A DNA stretch of 64,000 bases from Salinisphaera sp052044135. Lineage in GTDB: Bacteria > Pseudomonadota > Gammaproteobacteria > Nevskiales > Salinisphaeraceae. The first letter of the stretch is position 1; the number at the start of each line of letters is the position of its first letter. Positions 59,819 to 64,000 of the stretch are shown piece after piece. The stretch is from contig NZ_JBQDYF010000009.1 of the NCBI RefSeq assembly GCF_052044135.1, positions 62,001-126,000 on the forward strand, read 5' to 3'. The position numbers and the translations under genes were made by a program. The notes below the pieces were generated by a model, which was given only the letters and a program-made list of their open reading frames with translations, had not been told where the DNA came from and made no database searches.

Positions 59819-60886
59819 TCACTGCAACATGCAGTCGGAGTGCGGTGCGGGCATGGGCCGGATGTCGTCGCGCGCCTGAAACAGGCGCACGCTGGCCTTG
59901 CCCTCGTACTTGACGCGATACAAGGCGGAATCGGCATTGTGCATGAGTTCGTCGGCGTCGCCGCCGTGCTCGGGGTAAAAGGCGACGCCGAGACTGGCGC
60001 TGATTGCGACATCGATTTCCCCGGTTGATGTCGGCACCGCGATGGGCGCCGACAGGGCGTCGAGCAATTCCCGACAACGGGCCAGACACGACGGCTCGGA
60101 TTCGACGTCCTCGATCAGGAGGGCGAACTCGTCACCGCCGAAGCGCGCGGCCGTGTCGACATCCTGCAGCGTCTGCTCGAGCCGGCGCGCCACGTGCTCA
60201 AGCACGACATCGCCCGCGCGATGGCCGTAGGCATCGTTGACCGGCTTGAAGCCGTCCAGATCCATGTAGCCGATCGCGAAACGCCCGGACCGACGGCGCG
60301 CGCGTTTGGTCATGCTGCTCAAGCGATCCACGAACAACAGGCGGTTGGGCAGCCCCGTGAGCGCGTCGTGCGTGGCCAGATGCTGGGCGCGCGCCTCGGC
60401 ACGGCGCCGGATGTCGATCTCGCCACGGAGTTGGGTGTTCACCGCGTCCAGTTCGTCGCGCGCGCGCCGCAACGCCCGGCGGCTGTCGTACAGCTCGACG
60501 AAATTACGGACCTTGGCCTGCAACAGGCGTTCGTCGATGGGCTTCGTGATGTAGTCCACGGCGCCCAGGCGATAGCCCTTGAGGCGATCCATGTCGTCGC
60601 TTGAATCCGCGGTGACGAAGATCACGGCCGTATCGCGCGTGGATTGTTCGCCGTTGAGCAGTTCCGCGACTTCCATGCCGTCCATGCCGGGCATCTGCAC
60701 ATCGAGCAGGATCAAGGCGAACTCGTGATCCAGGCAGGCAGCGAGCGCATCGTTGCCGTTGCCGGCCTCGATCACGCTCACGTCAAGATGCTTGAGCACC
60801 CGGCGCATGGCCACGCGGTTGGCATACAGATCGTCGACCACGAGAACCTTGGAGGCCGGCTGATCGATGTGCTCGGGGTCAGACAT
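59819..60886 (-). CDS. Response regulator with GGDEF diguanylate cyclase domain
   Basis: This 355-residue protein has a receiver domain (about 13-125, acceptor Asp62 in ILLDVQMPG), a short coiled linker (135-170) and a GGDEF domain with the intact motif RFGGDEF (248-254). It should make cyclic di-GMP when phosphorylated. The product-inhibition site RxxD is QDVD (241-244), so feedback inhibition is probably lost. The start at 60886 (MSDPEHIDQP) is set by the receiver domain. It is the last gene of the kinase-cheR-GGDEF operon, 104 bp after cheR. Confidence 0.9.
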   Translation of the reverse strand: MSDPEHIDQPASKVLVVDDLYANRVAMRRVLKHLDVSVIEAGNGNDALAACLDHEFALILLDVQMPGMDGMEVAELLNGEQSTRDTAVIFVTADSSDDMDRLKGYRLGAVDYITKPIDERLLQAKVRNFVELYDSRRALRRARDELDAVNTQLRGEIDIRRRAEARAQHLATHDALTGLPNRLLFVDRLSSMTKRARRRSGRFAIGYMDLDGFKPVNDAYGHRAGDVVLEHVARRLEQTLQDVDTAARFGGDEFALLIEDVESEPSCLARCRELLDALSAPIAVPTSTGEIDVAISASLGVAFYPEHGGDADELMHNADSALYRVKYEGKASVRLFQARDDIRPMPAPHSDCMLQ

Positions 60887-60990
60887 GCGCGCGCTGCCTC
60901 CCGGCAGAGCCGGCACCGGCCCGCGGCCATGCGGCCGGCGCGGTCGCGCGCGGTGTGGCAACCGCCGCGCGGGGCGCCTGCACCGAGGGT

Positions 60991-61839
60991 TCAGGCTTCA
61001 TGTAGCGGCCATGCCCGTTTGAGCCGGTAGATGCGATGGGTGTCACTGACGGCCTCGAAACAGGATGCGAGTGAAGAGAATTGCAACGTCTCCCGCGTGC
61101 CGAGCACAAGATACCCGCCGCGCACGAGACTGTCGGCAAACAAGCGCAATACACGCTCCTTGAGCGCCTGCGAGAAATAGATCAGGACATTGCGGCACAT
61201 CACCAGGTGGGTTTCCGCAAAGACGCCGTCGGTCACAAGATTATGGTGTGCAAAGACCACCCGATCGCGCAGCGTTCGCCGCATCCGCATCAGATCATAT
61301 CGGCTGCGGTAGTAATCCGCGAAATCGCCCCGGCCGCCCGCGCTGTCGTAATTCGCGGCGAAGCCCGGGATACGCCGTGCCGCAAAAATGCCTTCCGAAG
61401 CCCGCGCCAGCGCCTGATCGTTGATATCCGTGGCATAGAAGCGACAACGTGACAGCAGACCGGCCTCCTCGGCCAGGATCGCGGTGGAATACACCTCCTC
61501 GCCCTGGGCGCAGCCGGCCTGCCAGATGTTCACCCGCGGATACGACGACAGCACCGGCAGGACCTGCTCGCGCAACGCGGCGAACACCGCCGGATCCCGG
61601 AACATGTCCGAAACCGGCACCGACAGCCGCGCGATCACCTCGCCGAGCACGGCGGGCTCATAGATCAGTCGCGGAATCAGGTGCCCGATACCCGGCGCGC
61701 CGAGATCGGCCGCCAGCTGCTCGGCACGGCGCTTGAGCGAGGCGCGCGCATAGCCGGAAAAGTCGTAGCCGTGACAGGCATTGAGAGCGTGCACGAACAG
61801 ATCCAGCGCGCGATCTTCGGTGGCCACCGGATCGCTCAT
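60991..61839 (-). CDS. CheR-type protein-glutamate methyltransferase
   Basis: This 282-residue CheR-family protein has a small N-terminal helical domain and a SAM-binding domain (VNIWQAGCAQGEEVYSTAI, then FYATDINDQAL and MCRNVLIYFS). CheR methylates chemoreceptor glutamates. No receptor or CheB gene is in the window, so its substrate may be the neighbouring kinase or a receptor encoded elsewhere. Its ATG overlaps the hybrid kinase stop by 4 bp. Confidence 0.9.
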   Translation of the reverse strand: MSDPVATEDRALDLFVHALNACHGYDFSGYARASLKRRAEQLAADLGAPGIGHLIPRLIYEPAVLGEVIARLSVPVSDMFRDPAVFAALREQVLPVLSSYPRVNIWQAGCAQGEEVYSTAILAEEAGLLSRCRFYATDINDQALARASEGIFAARRIPGFAANYDSAGGRGDFADYYRSRYDLMRMRRTLRDRVVFAHHNLVTDGVFAETHLVMCRNVLIYFSQALKERVLRLFADSLVRGGYLVLGTRETLQFSSLASCFEAVSDTHRIYRLKRAWPLHEA

Positions 61840-64000
61840 GACAACAAGGCCGCCATGCGCCGGAGCAGATCGTCCACGTCCAGCGGCTTGGACAGATAAT
61901 CGTCGGCGCCGGCGGCGAGACAGGCCTCGCGATCACCGCTCATGGCCTTCGCGGTCAGCGCCACGATCGGCACGCGTGGATGATTCGAGCCGTCCCGGAT
62001 ACGGCGGATCGTGTCGTAGCCATCCATGCCCGGCATCATGATGTCCATCAGCACCAGATCAAGGCGCTCGGCCCCGGCCAGCCGATCGAGCGCCTTGAAG
62101 CCATCGGCGGCCATCGTGACCTCGACCCCATGGCCCCGCAACAATCGCGACAGGGCGAAGGTGTTGCGCATGTCATCGTCCACCACGAGCACATGGGCGC
62201 CGCTCAGCCCGGGCGCCGGGGTATCGGCCGGCGGCGCGGCGGGCGTGCTCAGCGGCGCGGGCGGCGGCGCCAGGCGATGCATGAACAACGAGATCTCGTC
62301 CAGCAGCCGATCCTGCGCGTGGCTGCCCTTGATCACGATACTGTCGGTGTGGTCGCGCAGGCGCTCGGTTTCTTCTGCCGACAGATCGCGCGCCGAATAG
62401 ACCACCACCGGCGGTGCATCGGCCCGTCTGGCGATGGTATCCAGCAGATCGAAACCGGACACATCGGGCAGCTTCAGATCCAGCACCAGGCAATCGAAGG
62501 TTTCCTCGTCGAGCCGCGACAGGGCCGCCGCGCCGGAATCCACCGCGACCGTCGACACCTGCTCGCTGCGCAACAGACGCGCGATCGCTGCATGCGCATC
62601 CGGGTCGTCGTCGACCACAAGCACGCGGCGGGCCTTGCGCCCGGACAGCGTTTCCGCACGCGCCAGCAGCGTCTCGAGGTTGTCGCGCGTCACCGGCTTG
62701 CGCAGATAGCCGACCGCGCCGGCGCTGGCCGAGCGCCCGGTGTCGTCGGCCGCCGACACGATGTGCACGGGAATGTCGCGTGTGTCCGCGTCAGCCTTGA
62801 TCCGGTCGAGCACGGACCAGCCGTCGAGCTCGCCCGGCAGCCCCAGATCGAGAATCACGGCATCCGGGGCGCACTCGGCCATGGCGGCGAGTGCGCCCCG
62901 GCCATCGCCCGCGGCTTCGGCCTCGAAACCGCGCTGGCGCGCGGTCTTGCACACGATATCGGCGAAGGCGGCGTCGTCATCGACGATCAACACACGCGGT
63001 GCCTGTCCTGCCGGGCGCGCACGGCGTCGCGGCCGTGGTGGCTCGTTGGCCGCCGGTGGGAGCGCTTCTGGCGCGGCATCGGCTCTGGCCCGATCGACTT
63101 CCCCCGCTGCTTCCCCGGCCGGTGCGAGATCCGTGCGTACGAACGCCGTGAAGCAACTGCCCTCGCCCGGCGTGCTTTGTACCCGCACTTCGCCGCCCAG
63201 CAGGCCCACCAACTCACGCGTGATCGACAGCCCCAGCCCGGTCCCGCTGTAATTGCGGCTGCTGCTGCCGTCGACCTGTTCGAAGGCATGGAAGATGCCC
63301 TCCAGGTGATCCGCGGGAATGCCGATCCCGTCGTCACGGACCTCGATCGCCAACGCATTGTCGTGCGCCAGTTGGTCGCGCTCGAAGCGGGCATCGGCCG
63401 CCGGCCGCATGAAACGCACGTCGACACACCCCTCGCGCGTGAACTTGATGGCATTGCCCACCAGGTTGCGCACGATCTGTTCCAGCTTGCCGGCGTCGGT
63501 CACGAGTTGTGCGGGCGCGTCCGCGCTCAACTCGACCTCGAACGCCAGTCCCTGGGCCTCGGCCATGTGCGCGAACTGGCGCCGTATGCGCGCCGCGAAA
63601 CCGGCGGTGTCCACCCGATCGGTCAACACCCGCATCTTGCCGGCCTCGATCTTCGACAGATCGAGGATGTCGTTGATCAACGCCAGCAGGCTGGTGCCCG
63701 AATCATGGATGATGCGTGCAGCCTCGACCTGCTCCTCGTCGAGATTGCCCGGTTCGTTTTCGGCCAGGCTGCGCGAGAGAATCAACAGGCTGTTAAGCGG
63801 CGTGCGCAACTCATGCGACATGTTCGCCAGAAAATCGGACTTGTAGGCACTGGCCCGTTCGAGCTCCTCGGCGCGCTCCTCGGCCTCGGCGTGCAGGGCC
63901 GACAGCTCCTCCTGCTTGTCGCGCAGATCCGCATTGGCCGCCTGCAATGCGTCGGCCTGTGACTGCAGCTCTTCCTCCGACGCGCGCAACTCGGCCGCCT
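61836..64000 (-). CDS. Hybrid histidine kinase with three receiver domains (partial)
   Basis: The gene runs off the window edge; 721 codons are visible and the N-terminal sensor part is missing. The visible order is a coiled coil, a HisKA domain (acceptor His in FLANMSHELRTPLNSLL), an HATPase domain (GTGLGLSITRELVGLLGGEV) and three receivers, each with its acceptor Asp (VILDLGLPG, LVLDLKLPD, LVLMDIMMPGMDG). The middle receiver is the least canonical at its lysine region (IVIKGSHAQ). It probably phosphorylates the downstream REC-GGDEF protein. Confidence 0.92.
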   Translation of the reverse strand, partial: AAELRASEEELQSQADALQAANADLRDKQEELSALHAEAEERAEELERASAYKSDFLANMSHELRTPLNSLLILSRSLAENEPGNLDEEQVEAARIIHDSGTSLLALINDILDLSKIEAGKMRVLTDRVDTAGFAARIRRQFAHMAEAQGLAFEVELSADAPAQLVTDAGKLEQIVRNLVGNAIKFTREGCVDVRFMRPAADARFERDQLAHDNALAIEVRDDGIGIPADHLEGIFHAFEQVDGSSSRNYSGTGLGLSITRELVGLLGGEVRVQSTPGEGSCFTAFVRTDLAPAGEAAGEVDRARADAAPEALPPAANEPPRPRRRARPAGQAPRVLIVDDDAAFADIVCKTARQRGFEAEAAGDGRGALAAMAECAPDAVILDLGLPGELDGWSVLDRIKADADTRDIPVHIVSAADDTGRSASAGAVGYLRKPVTRDNLETLLARAETLSGRKARRVLVVDDDPDAHAAIARLLRSEQVSTVAVDSGAAALSRLDEETFDCLVLDLKLPDVSGFDLLDTIARRADAPPVVVYSARDLSAEETERLRDHTDSIVIKGSHAQDRLLDEISLFMHRLAPPPAPLSTPAAPPADTPAPGLSGAHVLVVDDDMRNTFALSRLLRGHGVEVTMAADGFKALDRLAGAERLDLVLMDIMMPGMDGYDTIRRIRDGSNHPRVPIVALTAKAMSGDREACLAAGADDYLSKPLDVDDLLRRMAALLS

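Overview
The window is GC-rich, densely coded DNA of a gammaproteobacterium. The run leuC - methyltransferase - leuD - leuB - fimV - truA - trpF - (trpB - trpA) - accD - folC - SPOR gene - cvpA - purF - metZ follows the order known from Pseudomonas and its relatives. EF-P is of the lysylated type, with EpmA and EpmB next to it. Halophilic lineages such as Salinisphaeraceae would fit, but that is a guess. I saw no rRNA, tRNA, CRISPR array, transposase or prophage.

Positions 1-18430 hold a phosphate-starvation region read on the minus strand. It has a complete Pst system (pstS-pstC-pstA-pstB-phoU, with phoU cut by the window edge), a porin-lipoprotein pair, phoB-phoR, and a second pstS2-pstC2-pstA2 set with no ATPase gene of its own. 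Five sites have the geometry of a PhoB promoter: two TGTCAT-like hexamers 11 bp apart, then 10 bp, then a -10-like hexamer. Four precede pstS, phoB, the porin and pstS2. The fifth precedes no recognisable protein gene and would drive a short transcript of about 175 nt that ends at an intrinsic terminator, a candidate Pho-regulon small RNA. pepN, a FabH-like ketosynthase and a membrane-anchored hydrolase pair sit between these units.

Positions 18449-43963 are mainly housekeeping and biosynthesis: pyrD, dusA, ppiB, lpxH, a DUF455 gene, metZ, an NYN-LOTUS gene, and the purF-to-leuC block with overlapping stops and starts. metZ has a leader with a promoter, a SAM-II-like fold, an antiterminator and a terminator. 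A LysR regulator diverges from leuC across a palindrome. A TPR protein, prmB and aroC follow.

Positions 44129-64000 contain psd, the EF-P modification set (efp-epmA diverging from epmB), a FimX-like degenerate GGDEF/EAL protein behind epmB, and parC. Next comes an AT-richer accessory stretch (52500-57400): a PEP-CTERM protein with a sigma-54-like promoter, a Tat-exported phosphoesterase/LamG protein, noncoding DNA full of inverted repeats, and an ankyrin gene flanked by two copies of an ~80-bp palindromic repeat. The window ends with parE, xseB and a signalling operon (three-receiver hybrid kinase, CheR, REC-GGDEF).
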